Source: Christensenella sp034926635 (GTDB lineage Bacteria; Bacillota; Clostridia; Christensenellales; Christensenellaceae). From it: a stretch of DNA of 64,000 nucleotides. How positions within the stretch are numbered: position 1 is the stretch's first letter; the number at the start of each line of letters is the position of its first letter. The position numbers and the translations under genes are program-made. Positions 43,809 to 53,134 of the stretch are shown here, piece after piece. The stretch lies in the NCBI GenBank assembly GCA_034926635.1, contig JAYFQX010000001.1, positions 1-64,000 of the forward strand, read 5' to 3'. The notes beneath the pieces were generated by a model. It was not told the DNA's origin, did not search any database, and saw only the letters and a list, made by a program, of their open reading frames with translations.

Positions 43809-43822
43809 AAAAAAACCTCCGT

Positions 43823-43870
43823 ACAATATATTTGGTGCTAACGATGAAGCAACAACACCATATATGGTAC
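43823..43870 (-). promoter_or_regulatory. Pair of NrdR-box-like palindromes upstream of nrdJ
   Basis: ACAATATATTTGGTG (43823-43837) and ACACCATATATGGTAC (43855-43870) resemble the NrdR box consensus ACACWATATWTWGTGT. Their centres are about 32 bp apart, close to three helical turns. NrdR represses ribonucleotide reductase genes through such paired boxes. Confidence 0.5.
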
Positions 43871-43919
43871 ACTAAAGAGTCTAATAATTCCATACTTTTT
43901 TAACTTTTCATAAATTTAA

Positions 43920-44702
43920 TTATAGAAGTTCCATAAAATGACGATAAATATCCGTTTCATGCGAATGCCCGGAAGTATAAAACTCAATCATTCCGCGAGA
44001 TCCCGAATGATTTAATAAATTATTTTCTTTCAGTACATCACGCAGATGCCTCGACGTACCAAACCTGCCGTCATATATTTCACATGCGCCGCCGCAAAGT
44101 TTTTTTGCCACGTCTTGTAAAGCTTCCGCAAGAAAAGAATAATGTGTACATCCAATGACCAATCCATCGATTGCTTTCCCGCGAAAAGGTAATAATTTAT
44201 CACATAAATAAGCGCGGATGTGGGGATCGGACAAATTTCCTGTTTCTACCATATCGGCAAGCTGTGCACATTCAATATTATGAATTGATTTTTCTGCACC
44301 AAGGTTATGCAGCAAATGGCGGTAACGTTCTTGGTGCAAAGTCGCAGGCGTAGCAAAAACCAGTACTTCCCCGCCATTACGTGCTTGCATCGCCGGCTTC
44401 ACCGCAGGCTCCATACTGATTATCGGAATACTATAACGTTCCCGCATCGCCTGTACAACAATACTGGTTGCAGTGTTGCATGCAATTACAATTGCCTTCA
44501 CACCTTTTTGATATAAAAACTCTCCGCAATCAAGGGATAATCTTTTTATTTCATCTTCGGATTTTGTGCCATAGGGCGCATTGGCGCTGTCTCCGTAATA
44601 AATAAAATGCTCTTCCGGCAAAAGCCTTGCTGCCTCAACCAAAACGCTTACACCGCCTACACCGGAATCATATATTCCAATCGCCAATTCGTTTTTCTTC
44701 AT
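43920..44702 (-). CDS. murI: Glutamate racemase
   Basis: A 260-aa cofactor-independent racemase supplying D-glutamate for peptidoglycan. IGIYDSGVGGVSVL carries the first Asp/Ser. The two catalytic Cys are in VIACNTATSIV (about 72) and IGCTHYSFLAEAL (about 184). YYGDSANAPYGTKS is conserved. It is a single gene, transcribed divergently from rpsT. Confidence 0.95.
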   Translation of the reverse strand: MKKNELAIGIYDSGVGGVSVLVEAARLLPEEHFIYYGDSANAPYGTKSEDEIKRLSLDCGEFLYQKGVKAIVIACNTATSIVVQAMRERYSIPIISMEPAVKPAMQARNGGEVLVFATPATLHQERYRHLLHNLGAEKSIHNIECAQLADMVETGNLSDPHIRAYLCDKLLPFRGKAIDGLVIGCTHYSFLAEALQDVAKKLCGGACEIYDGRFGTSRHLRDVLKENNLLNHSGSRGMIEFYTSGHSHETDIYRHFMELL

Positions 44703-44802
44703 TTATCTTAACCTGCAACTATTTCTTTAAAAAATCAACTGTTTCATATTATATAACAAGTGTTAAATATAGTAAAGAGGCGCATAAAAGTGTAAAAAGA
44801 AC

Positions 44803-44836
44803 TTGCATAGACTGCGTAAATGTGATAATATATCAC
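44803..44836 (+). promoter_or_regulatory. Promoter of rpsT with an overlapping palindrome
   Basis: TTGCAT (44803-44808), a 15-bp spacer and an extended -10 TGTGATAAT (44821-44829). The palindrome GTGATA-ATA-TATCAC (44822-44836) covers the -10. Confidence 0.5.
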
Positions 44837-44868
44837 TTGTTGAATTTATAAATACGGGGGTGAATGAA

Positions 44869-45132
44869 TTGCCGAACATCAAATCAGCTAAAAAACGCGT
44901 TAAAGTGATCGCTACCAAAACGTTGCATAACAAAATGATCAAATCTGCGTTAAGAACAGATTTAAAGAAATTTGACGTTGCTGCTCAGGCTGCGGACGCA
45001 AATGCTGGCGAGCTTTACACAAAAGCTGTAAGCGCTGTTGATAAGGCTGCTTTAAAAGGTACGATCCACAAAAATAAAGCAAACCGCATGAAAGCGCAAT
45101 TGGCAAAAAAATTAAACAGCAAAGCTGAATAA
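44869..45132 (+). CDS. rpsT: 30S ribosomal protein S20
   Basis: An 87-aa basic primary 16S rRNA-binding protein. The usual start PNIKSAKKRVKV and the end NKANRMKAQLAKKLN are present. The initiator is a TTG directly before PNIKSA, with GGGGGTG about 7 bp upstream. An in-frame GTG at 44860 overlaps that site. It is the only + strand protein gene in the right half. S20 is often self-regulated through its non-AUG start, which fits the TTG. Confidence 0.95.
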   Translation: MPNIKSAKKRVKVIATKTLHNKMIKSALRTDLKKFDVAAQAADANAGELYTKAVSAVDKAALKGTIHKNKANRMKAQLAKKLNSKAE

Positions 45133-45168
45133 TTTTGAACGATTCCCCATTTCATAAAGTGTCTGTAG

Positions 45169-45195
45169 AAGCCGGTTTAAAAGCCGGCTTTTTTA
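45169..45195 (+). terminator. Terminator of rpsT, overlapping the holA 3' end
   Basis: AAGCCGG/CCGGCTT stem with a TTTAAAAG loop and a TTTTT tail. The right half lies inside the last codons of the convergent holA. Confidence 0.8.
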
Positions 45196-46217
45196 CGTTC
45201 TTGTTTTTCTTTTTGATCCCCACGATAAATATCGACAAGCAATGCATATAAATCTGTTTGCATTATGATGATCCCCTGTTTGGCAGAATAATCCATTTTT
45301 GCAAACATTAAAATTGCGCGGCGGATAGACGAGGCTGTAAATGCTTTACAATGATCGAGTGCTCTTCTTGCAGCGAACTCCCTTGCACCGGTTGCTTCCA
45401 TAATATGCGAAATTGTCTTGCTATCCGGAAAATGTGCATCGCGACAGGCACGCGCCACCAGCATTTGCCTAAAGTTATTAGAAAGCAGCGTAATAAACCC
45501 GATTGGGTTAGGATCCTCCTCCAGCATTTTCTGGATAATTCCATATGCTTGCCCCGGTCTGCCGGCAACCATGAAATCATGGATCTTATATACGTTATAT
45601 TGCATAGACTTAATTGCATATGCCTCAATATCAGCCGCGGATATTTCTCCCCGGCAAATCACGGAAAGTTTATCTAACTCATTTTGTATTGCGTTAATAT
45701 CCCCCGACGACAGGTCGATCAGCGTTTGCGCATTTTTGGCAGAAATAAGAAGATTACAATGCTTTGCATATTGTATGACAAAGGCAAGGAGCTCCCTCTC
45801 CTGCATCGGACCACACTCTACAAACATGCCCTGCTGCATAACAAATTTCACATATGCCTTTCTTTTATCTGCGTTGCCCTGCGCTACAACAATAAAATAA
45901 TTGCAATCCGGCATATTAGATTTACAAAAAGGCGCACTTAAATCCCCAGATGCCTGTGTTCCCAAAATATCCGTATTCTTCAGAATCGTTATGCGGTGCG
46001 CCGCCAAAAACGGCATAGTTTCCATTGCGCGCAAAACAGACTGCGTATCCGGTCTTTCTTCAAATTCTGAAAGATTCATTTCCGGCATTTCGACCTGCAA
46101 TGCTGCAATGATTTGTTTTAAGGTATATTTCTTTCGATAATCATCTTCTCCGGCAAGGATAATGTAACCTTTTCCCTGTCCATTTTTGATTTGTTTGACC
46201 GCTTCCTGTGGTTTCAT
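45177..46217 (-). CDS. holA: DNA polymerase III subunit delta
   Basis: A 346-aa HolA, the clamp-loader wrench that opens the sliding clamp. The N-terminal AAA+-like domain has YIILAGEDDYRKKYTLKQI. The mid domain ends QTLIDLSSGDINAIQNELDKL. The C-terminal collar domain includes NPIGFITLLSNNFRQMLVAR. Its start lies 9 bp after comEC. The comEC-holA-rpsT neighbourhood is common in Firmicutes. Confidence 0.93.
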   Translation of the reverse strand: MKPQEAVKQIKNGQGKGYIILAGEDDYRKKYTLKQIIAALQVEMPEMNLSEFEERPDTQSVLRAMETMPFLAAHRITILKNTDILGTQASGDLSAPFCKSNMPDCNYFIVVAQGNADKRKAYVKFVMQQGMFVECGPMQERELLAFVIQYAKHCNLLISAKNAQTLIDLSSGDINAIQNELDKLSVICRGEISAADIEAYAIKSMQYNVYKIHDFMVAGRPGQAYGIIQKMLEEDPNPIGFITLLSNNFRQMLVARACRDAHFPDSKTISHIMEATGAREFAARRALDHCKAFTASSIRRAILMFAKMDYSAKQGIIIMQTDLYALLVDIYRGDQKEKQERKKAGF

Positions 46218-46226
46218 AATTCCTCT

Positions 46227-48452
46227 TTATTGTTTGGCAGATACCTCTACCTTATTTCCATCGCTTGTTATGGTAATCGCGCCGTTTTCTGCTGTTGTAA
46301 ATATCGAAGCCCCGTATTTTTCCAACAACTTCAGCGTCTCGTCTGACGGGTTTCCTTTGCTGTCGTTCTTTTTTACAGAGATAATTCCATATTCTGGAGC
46401 TAGATCAGCTAAGAATTGCCCTGTCAGTACACCTTTTGCACCACTGTTTGCGATTTTGATAACAGGTACGGATTCTTTTAGTACAATTCCATCCGCATTG
46501 TTTTGCATCAAAAGACATACCGGCTTATTTTTATAATAAAGCGTCAGCGATAAGTGTTTATGATCCGCGCCGACGACAGTTACATAAGCGTCTTCAGATA
46601 ACTCAATTTTATCATATAATGCATAAGTTTGCATCAAAAGACCCTGATCATATTCTTTTGGAATATAGTTTTCGGGGATCCATAGCATTTTAATTTTATT
46701 CTGTGCAGCCAGATTCTTTAAATTCTTTGTTCGATCATTGGTGATGATGACAGCATCAAAAGTAAGTCTGTTATCCTCGGCATAAGCGTCAATCTGCGAA
46801 TATTGCAGATTCCCGCCATTATCAATCAGATAATTTTTGCCGTCTACCGAAACATGAATTGCATCCCCTGTTCCTACGTCCAGTACAACTGTTTTCATTT
46901 GTCCCTGCGCAGGCACCATGGTAAAAAACATGCCAAGACATAATGCTCCGCAGACAACCGCAGCAATGATAGCTTTAGTTTTTTTGCGCCAAAAAACATA
47001 ATCCGAACATAGAAATAAAACAATAAAGATGGCAATCCCGACAAAAATCGGGAATCCATATACTTCAAAATAGCCAAATGCTGTGTTAGCAATCATGCCA
47101 TTAAAATAATCTAATGCACGAATACACAGTTCCGCAGGAAAAGCAACTGCATGCCCCACCGGAAGAGAAATCAGCGCCAAAAGTGATCCAGCGCCGGTAA
47201 AAAGCACAATAGCGGCGGCCAAAGGAATGGCAAATAAATTTGCAATAGGCGCTGCGAGCGCAATACATCTAAAGTAATATGCAGTAAGCGGAAAAGCGGC
47301 GCAGGTCGTCGATAAAGAGACTGCGAAAGTTGGTGCGAGTCCCGTTTTTTCCAGAGGAGCTGCCTTGTTGAAAAATCTGGTAAGTGGCGGCGTGATGCAC
47401 AGTAAGCCAAACACAATTCCATAAGACATCAAAAAGCCCGGCATAAAGAGTTGCGGCGCATTTAACAACAGGGTAATCAACATAGCGGCAGAAAAAAAAG
47501 TAAGAGTGTCGCGTCTTTTAAAGAACATCCATCTACCGATAATGACAAAAACTGTCATAAGCACTGCGCGCATAACGGAAGGCGCAAGTCCTGTGAGCAC
47601 TGCATAAAAAACAAGAAAAGCTATATTAATGGAAAAACGTATTTTTCGTCTTATTTTACATTTTTTTAATAAAAAATTCATAGCATACGAAATGATCATA
47701 ACATGAAGTCCGGAAATGGCAAGAATATGCGCAATACCGGTTTTGGAAAAGTTTTCACGCATTTCGTCGCTGATACTGCCGTCTTCTCCTAAAAACATGG
47801 CTTTGGCGACTGGAGCATATTCTGTGGAAAAAATTTGGTCTATCCGCTCTGACAGCGTTTCGCGCAGCATAAGAGGAAATGCGTACCAGCCGGGGTTGCT
47901 GCCCGTCTCACGCACTTCGTATACAAAACAACTGAAACCCGCTCCCTTGCTCGCCAGATACATTTTATCATCAAATCCCCCTGGATTTCGGCTTTGCATT
48001 GGTTCTTTGATCTTACTGTTAAAAACAATGGTAGCACCATAATCCAGTTTTTCTTCTGAGTAAAGAATCACTTTTTTCGAGAAAGCGTTTTCCTTTCCAT
48101 CCTGGGCAATTATTACATTTTCCAGCGTATAGGTATGATATTCTTCCGACATATTTTCGCGGTTTGCAATATACCCCTGAATCTTATATTCCGTTTGCGA
48201 ATTGATTTCGGAAAAATCAGTTTGAAATTGTATTTGAAATAGAAATGCACCTAGAAAAAAGACCGCTGCATAGAGCGGAAGTAATGATTTCGTCGGAATT
48301 TTATAAAACAAAAAAATGAAAATTGGAATACAGGCAAGAAGACAAACAAAAGATAACGCCACTGGGATCTTCAAATAATAAGAAATTGTGATCCCTGCTG
48401 TAAGACATAATGCAAAAAACGCAATCGGCCTGCGGTTACTAAACAATTTCAT
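46227..48452 (-). CDS. comEC: ComEC/Rec2 DNA-uptake channel protein with degenerate C-terminal domain
   Basis: A 741-aa polytopic membrane protein. An N-terminal DUF4131/OB-like region (about 1-190) is followed by the ComEC competence domain (about 215-500) with GIAHILAISGLHVMIISYAMN and several membrane helices. The C-terminal beta-lactamase-like domain (about 516-741) begins VVLDVGTGDAIHV..LIDNGG. Where active homologues have the metal motif HxHxDH, this protein reads VIITNDRTKNLKN (about 571). The nuclease site is therefore probably lost. It imports single-stranded DNA if functional. No ComEA or ComFA is in the window. Confidence 0.9.
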   Translation of the reverse strand: MKLFSNRRPIAFFALCLTAGITISYYLKIPVALSFVCLLACIPIFIFLFYKIPTKSLLPLYAAVFFLGAFLFQIQFQTDFSEINSQTEYKIQGYIANRENMSEEYHTYTLENVIIAQDGKENAFSKKVILYSEEKLDYGATIVFNSKIKEPMQSRNPGGFDDKMYLASKGAGFSCFVYEVRETGSNPGWYAFPLMLRETLSERIDQIFSTEYAPVAKAMFLGEDGSISDEMRENFSKTGIAHILAISGLHVMIISYAMNFLLKKCKIRRKIRFSINIAFLVFYAVLTGLAPSVMRAVLMTVFVIIGRWMFFKRRDTLTFFSAAMLITLLLNAPQLFMPGFLMSYGIVFGLLCITPPLTRFFNKAAPLEKTGLAPTFAVSLSTTCAAFPLTAYYFRCIALAAPIANLFAIPLAAAIVLFTGAGSLLALISLPVGHAVAFPAELCIRALDYFNGMIANTAFGYFEVYGFPIFVGIAIFIVLFLCSDYVFWRKKTKAIIAAVVCGALCLGMFFTMVPAQGQMKTVVLDVGTGDAIHVSVDGKNYLIDNGGNLQYSQIDAYAEDNRLTFDAVIITNDRTKNLKNLAAQNKIKMLWIPENYIPKEYDQGLLMQTYALYDKIELSEDAYVTVVGADHKHLSLTLYYKNKPVCLLMQNNADGIVLKESVPVIKIANSGAKGVLTGQFLADLAPEYGIISVKKNDSKGNPSDETLKLLEKYGASIFTTAENGAITITSDGNKVEVSAKQ

Positions 48453-48464
48453 TGGACTTACAGG

Positions 48465-49181
48465 TTAAAGAACATATTCGGTTTTTTCCTGGATAACTGC
48501 ACATTTCGGAAAAATGCCTGCTGCTTCGCAGAGGATCTCATTATCGTGATAATCCGGATTAATATGTGTTAAAAGCAGCTTCCCTACCCGTGCGCGTTTC
48601 GCCATCAACGCTGCTTCTTCCACATACATATGCGGAAGGTCATCACTGCGTTCTTGTCTTGCTAAGAATCCGCTGTCAGCAAGCAGAATGTCGGCATCTT
48701 TGCAGAAATCCGTCAATTTATCGCTGTAACATGCATCCCCGGTATATACAAAAATTTTCCCATCCGCTATAATTTTAACAGCATAACATTCTACGGGATG
48801 GATCGTTCTACAAAAAGATATCTGCAAATCAGCGTCATCAAACGTCAGCTTCATTTCTTCATTGATATCACGAGGATCAAAGTGTCTGCCCGCAGCAATT
48901 AGGTCATGCTCCGTAGTAGGCGTAGAAGGCAAAAAAACAGGTAATTTATTCTGCAATGCTACGTATCTCATAATAAGCATATCCGCAAAATGGTCGGCAT
49001 GAAGATGCGTTAAAACCGCCATATCCAGGTTATCCATCTCGCAGAATGCCTGAAGCCTGGAAATACATCCGCTTCCGGCATCTAATAAAAGCTTTTTGTC
49101 CGCACATTTCAACAAATAGGCAGAAGTTGCTCCCCCGCTTTTTGGATAAGGTCCGTATTTTCCAAGTACAACCAATTCCAT
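48465..49181 (-). CDS. MBL-fold metallo-hydrolase, RNase Z-like
   Basis: A 238-aa metallo-beta-lactamase-fold protein with the full metal motif LTHLHADHFADML (about 58-70) and the later ligands VYTGDACYSD and LLLTHINPDYHDN. It resembles YhfI/RNase Z-type hydrolases. It lies 26 bp downstream of the GerMN gene and may be its operon partner, in the place that YycJ/WalJ holds in walRK operons. The substrate is unknown. Confidence 0.87.
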   Translation of the reverse strand: MELVVLGKYGPYPKSGGATSAYLLKCADKKLLLDAGSGCISRLQAFCEMDNLDMAVLTHLHADHFADMLIMRYVALQNKLPVFLPSTPTTEHDLIAAGRHFDPRDINEEMKLTFDDADLQISFCRTIHPVECYAVKIIADGKIFVYTGDACYSDKLTDFCKDADILLADSGFLARQERSDDLPHMYVEEAALMAKRARVGKLLLTHINPDYHDNEILCEAAGIFPKCAVIQEKTEYVL

Positions 49182-49207
49182 AATGAATCCCCTTTATCAA
49201 CTTACAT

Positions 49208-50659
49208 TTAAGACAGCCGTATGATCCCAGGATTTTTCACAAGTGGATCAATCACACAAACAATGCCGTCTCCTAAGTATTCTACACGTTGATCATCAAC
49301 CAAAAACTGAACTCTTTTAATGTTATCTATATTGGTCAATGTGTTCACAATAGAGTATATCATAATAAACTCATTTTTTTGAGAAATATTCTTCATTTTT
49401 TCTTGGATTGTGCTTTTAAAATTTACGACCGCTGTATCTCCAGCAAGATATACACCGTTTACATCATCCATTGTAATCCCGGAAATAAACGCAGGCATAA
49501 TCGCATTATTATCCGCAGAAGAAGGTCCGTTCATTAGTTCTGCAAGCAGCTCATCCGGGTAACCAGCAACATTTTGGGCTACCATACGGCTAACGCTGCT
49601 CAACAGCGTATAAGTACTGTTAGGGAAATACAGCAACACGCTATTGCCGAGAATAGAATCAAAATCGCTTATCGTATAGACTGTACCGTCATTTTGCAAA
49701 ACACCGCCCACAGAAATCTGAATTCCATCAATTCCAGGGACAAAACCTATGATAGAATTTGTTAACGCGGCAATCGTCAGCTGCTCACCATCTTGAAACC
49801 CTTGCGTTAAAACCACAGGCATTTTTTCAAAATCCAGCTGTGCTATTATTTTTCCATCATCTGATTCCACAATGCTTGCCCCGTTGAACTGTGACAATGA
49901 TGCATCGATCACCGGTAAATGGTTATAAGTATCTTCCGGTCCTTTTATGACTTCCTTAACGATTTGTGTGATCATTGCGGCAGGCGCCATATCTTCAAAC
50001 GCCACACTTCTCACCTCCGGAAGCAGAAATTTTTCCGAAGAATCCAAAAAATAAAGCGTTGCGTTAAGGGATGCGCTTTCTATTCCGGCATTTCTTTTGT
50101 ATGCTGCCAATTCTTCCGAAAGGGTAAGCTGTGGCTTTTGCAGCGTACCGGTAGGCGTATCACCGTATGCACCTGTTTGTTTTCCGTCTATAAATACGTT
50201 TACATAATCAACACTATAAAAATCAATTAATGTAGACGCAATTGCAATTTTTGCGGTCATAATCTGCTGCTCATCCATCTCTGCATTGCCTTTTAAATAA
50301 ACATTGATCAAATCAGGCAGCAATTCAATCGAATCCAATTTCATTCCCTGTGCAACCGGGCTCAAACTGTCTGAAACAGGACCCTCGATCAAAGCATCTA
50401 CAATCTGTACTGCCGCACGTTCGTCCTGTGGTATTTGCAGAGCTCTTGTCTCAGCCGCAAGCTTATTGGTGCTGGAGGTTTCGTCCAAAAAATACAGAAC
50501 GGCATTCACCTCAATGCTGGGTGATAGATCAACCGTCTGCATTAAGACTGGTTCTCCCTCATATTTTTTATTTGTGTCCGGCTCATCAGGCTGTACGATA
50601 GAGCATCCGCTTAAAAACAACGCTGCTGCCAAACAAAGTATAATCAGTTTTTTAATCAT
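49208..50659 (-). CDS. Lipoprotein with three GerMN-like segments
   Basis: A 483-aa secreted lipoprotein. The signal peptide LIILCLAAALFLSGC gives a lipobox Cys at about residue 19. Three similar segments follow (about 60-170, 190-320 and 330-465), each with a GP(V/E/S)-type turn (IEGPVSDSL, IKGPEDTYN, MNGPSSADN) and a FIDG/VDDQ-like end, as in GerMN domains. Family members act in spore germination or in cell-envelope signalling (LpqB). It lies downstream of another GerMN lipoprotein and a histidine kinase. Confidence 0.83.
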   Translation of the reverse strand: MIKKLIILCLAAALFLSGCSIVQPDEPDTNKKYEGEPVLMQTVDLSPSIEVNAVLYFLDETSSTNKLAAETRALQIPQDERAAVQIVDALIEGPVSDSLSPVAQGMKLDSIELLPDLINVYLKGNAEMDEQQIMTAKIAIASTLIDFYSVDYVNVFIDGKQTGAYGDTPTGTLQKPQLTLSEELAAYKRNAGIESASLNATLYFLDSSEKFLLPEVRSVAFEDMAPAAMITQIVKEVIKGPEDTYNHLPVIDASLSQFNGASIVESDDGKIIAQLDFEKMPVVLTQGFQDGEQLTIAALTNSIIGFVPGIDGIQISVGGVLQNDGTVYTISDFDSILGNSVLLYFPNSTYTLLSSVSRMVAQNVAGYPDELLAELMNGPSSADNNAIMPAFISGITMDDVNGVYLAGDTAVVNFKSTIQEKMKNISQKNEFIMIYSIVNTLTNIDNIKRVQFLVDDQRVEYLGDGIVCVIDPLVKNPGIIRLS

Positions 50660-50689
50660 ATTTTCTTATTACCGCTTACTTCCATCAGA

Positions 50690-51667
50690 TCAAGTTAAAA
50701 AATTCTTCTTGAATACTGTATAAGAAATTTTCCATATGCTATTTTCCTGCACAAGACGAATCGGTACATTACTGATGGTTTTCGCTTCATCATCGCGCAA
50801 TTTCAAAACATAGCTGACCATCACAATTTCCGATGTCCCATCATTTCCGGGTACCGCATCCAAAACGGTAGCATCTGCCAGTGAGATTTTGCTGCTGTTA
50901 AGCTCTGTTTTAAACTCTTCTAACGATGGTTTATCCTGTCCGTATAAATTTTTATAGGCAATAAAATTATAAAGCGTATCCCATTCTTTATTTTCAATTG
51001 CCGTCATCACCTGCTGCATAGTATTGGATGCATCAAGCACAATCTCGCCGTTGCGCTCTAGCGGCTCCAAAACAGCGCCGCCGTCAAGACCTGCTTCTTC
51101 TGCGGTTAAGGGACGTCCGGTGCCGCTTCCTTCATCATCAATTAATATTTGAACGCGGGAATAAGTTCCCTGCTCGATCAACGTATCAACAATGGAATAT
51201 ACGGCAAGCATACGCCTCGTTTTTTCGGTAGCAGCGCCCTCTTCCGTTACCGGATTTCCATCCACAGGCAGTAAAAATTCTTTACTGAGTGTAACAAACA
51301 AAAACTGTCCTTCTGAACGAATGTTCACGATGGCAGTATTCGGGTTGATAACCGGTCGGATATCATTTCTGGTGGAACTGGGGCCCTTGATTAGCTCTCT
51401 GATAACAGAATTTTCGATGTTTTCATTAATTGGAACATCAAAAATATGGGATTCCCCAACTAATAAAGGTTGATCCATATATCCAAAATAGAGGCGTGCG
51501 CTGCTTTTGTCTTTACTGACCGCTTCAGGCAATGGGTTTACTTGCACAACCGCACTGGGCGATGCGCTTTCTTTCTCTTCATCTGTGAAGGCACAACCGA
51601 AAACAGCTGACAACAGCAATCCCACAAGCACCATACAAATAATTGTCTTCCATCTTTTTTGATTCAT
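50690..51667 (-). CDS. GerMN-domain lipoprotein
   Basis: A 325-aa lipoprotein with signal and lipobox VGLLLSAVFGCAF (Cys about 25). One GerMN domain (about 70-180) has IRELIKGPSSTRNDIRP and a VQILIDDEGSG end. A C-terminal domain (about 205-325) with MTAIENKEWDTLYNFIAY resembles NTF2-like folds. It is encoded 12 bp after the histidine kinase, an order like mtrB-lpqB in Actinobacteria, where LpqB modulates the kinase. Confidence 0.85.
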   Translation of the reverse strand: MNQKRWKTIICMVLVGLLLSAVFGCAFTDEEKESASPSAVVQVNPLPEAVSKDKSSARLYFGYMDQPLLVGESHIFDVPINENIENSVIRELIKGPSSTRNDIRPVINPNTAIVNIRSEGQFLFVTLSKEFLLPVDGNPVTEEGAATEKTRRMLAVYSIVDTLIEQGTYSRVQILIDDEGSGTGRPLTAEEAGLDGGAVLEPLERNGEIVLDASNTMQQVMTAIENKEWDTLYNFIAYKNLYGQDKPSLEEFKTELNSSKISLADATVLDAVPGNDGTSEIVMVSYVLKLRDDEAKTISNVPIRLVQENSIWKISYTVFKKNFLT

Positions 51668-51679
51668 ATCCTCAACTCC

Positions 51680-53134
51680 TCACTCTTCACGCTTCTGAAC
51701 CAGCGGAAGGATCAGTGTAAATTTCGAGCCTTCGTTTTCTTTGCTTTCCACGTCTACCCTGCCGCCGTGCATGAGGGCGATTCTACGGACAATATGCAGG
51801 CCAAGCCCCGTGCCGCCGGTTTCGCGGGAACGAGCTTTATCAACCCTGTAAAATCGTTCAAAAATATGCTGCAAATGCTCCTCACTCATACCAATGCCAT
51901 CATCTTCAATGACAACGTGTACTTCCGAACCATATTTTTTAGCGGATACACGGACATGTCCGCCGTCTTGTGTATACTTTATAGCGTTCTCTATCAGGTT
52001 GTTGATTGCCTGCCGTAATTTCAGAGGATCACATTCAATTACAAGTTCTCCGTCGATATCCATAAAAAGCGTTATATTCCTGGCCTCGGCAATTGGCTGC
52101 AGCGCATTTACGCATTTTTGAATTAATGCGCATAAATTAACTTTTTCCAAATTTATCGCAATAATATCGCTGTCCATTTTAGAGAGCAGCAGTAAATCTG
52201 TGATAAGGCTGTTAAGGCGGTCTATTTCCCCATTAATATCCGACAAGAAATCTTTATAAACGTCCTCCGGCACGTGATCTTGATATAATAAGGATTCCAC
52301 AAGTATCTTCATAGATGCTAAGGGAGTCTTAAGTTCATGAGATGCATCAGAAACAAATTCACTTCTTTGCTTGTCTAAATTCTGAATTTTATCACACATC
52401 ATATCAAACGTTTGTCCTAGTTCGGCAATTTCACCTTTGCCTTTGATCTGTGCGCGTTGTTTTAAATCTCCGCTGGAAATCTTCACCGCAACTTCCGTCA
52501 GCCTGTTGATCGGATTTGTAATCCATCGTGTAGAGAGCATGGTGGAAATAATAATAACGCCGCATGCAAGGACAAAAATCCAAAGTGTTTGCGTCTGGAG
52601 TTTGTTTGTGGCAGCAACTACATCCTGTATAGAGGAAGAATAAAGAACAACACCAATAATAGAGCCGTCATGGATGATTGCGGAAGTACAATAAACAGAC
52701 CAAAAGCTGCCTCTGCCCGTATCATCCGTGATCTCGTGAAACGCGTAAGAAGTAGAATTCTGGCCGTATAAAATATCATTAATCTCCCGTAAATCAAGCT
52801 TGACACCGTTCAGAGAAGAAAAGCTGTCTGTCTGGACGATCCCGGAACTATTCAGTATCAACAATCGACCGCCCATATCGCTTCCGTTACCGACTACAAT
52901 ATTATACATGCTGGATGCATCCGAATCGCTCAAATACGGCGCAATTTGTACAGCGGTGCTGTTGGCATTTTTTTGGGCATTATTCAAGTATTGCTGAACC
53001 AGGTAACCTTCTACCATAGAGGACAATGCCACAGACACTAACCCGAAAACAATACCGACCAATATCAAGTAAATAATCACAAAACGCCAGCGTATCGAAT
53101 ACATTAATTTACTAATCCGTAAAATAATATTCAA
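51680..53134 (-). CDS. HAMP-domain sensor histidine kinase
   Basis: A 484-aa membrane kinase with TM1 at about 15-38, an extracytoplasmic Cache-like sensor at about 40-185, and TM2 at about 187-205. The HAMP segment reads TRWITNPINRLTEVAVKISSG. The HisKA box is SDASHELKTPLASM (phospho His about 267). The HATPase has NNLIENAIKYTQDGG, EDDGIGMS and GGTGLGLHIVRR. No response regulator gene is adjacent, although such kinases are usually preceded by one. The following GerMN lipoproteins may be sensory partners. Confidence 0.92.
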   Translation of the reverse strand: MNIILRISKLMYSIRWRFVIIYLILVGIVFGLVSVALSSMVEGYLVQQYLNNAQKNANSTAVQIAPYLSDSDASSMYNIVVGNGSDMGGRLLILNSSGIVQTDSFSSLNGVKLDLREINDILYGQNSTSYAFHEITDDTGRGSFWSVYCTSAIIHDGSIIGVVLYSSSIQDVVAATNKLQTQTLWIFVLACGVIIISTMLSTRWITNPINRLTEVAVKISSGDLKQRAQIKGKGEIAELGQTFDMMCDKIQNLDKQRSEFVSDASHELKTPLASMKILVESLLYQDHVPEDVYKDFLSDINGEIDRLNSLITDLLLLSKMDSDIIAINLEKVNLCALIQKCVNALQPIAEARNITLFMDIDGELVIECDPLKLRQAINNLIENAIKYTQDGGHVRVSAKKYGSEVHVVIEDDGIGMSEEHLQHIFERFYRVDKARSRETGGTGLGLHIVRRIALMHGGRVDVESKENEGSKFTLILPLVQKREE

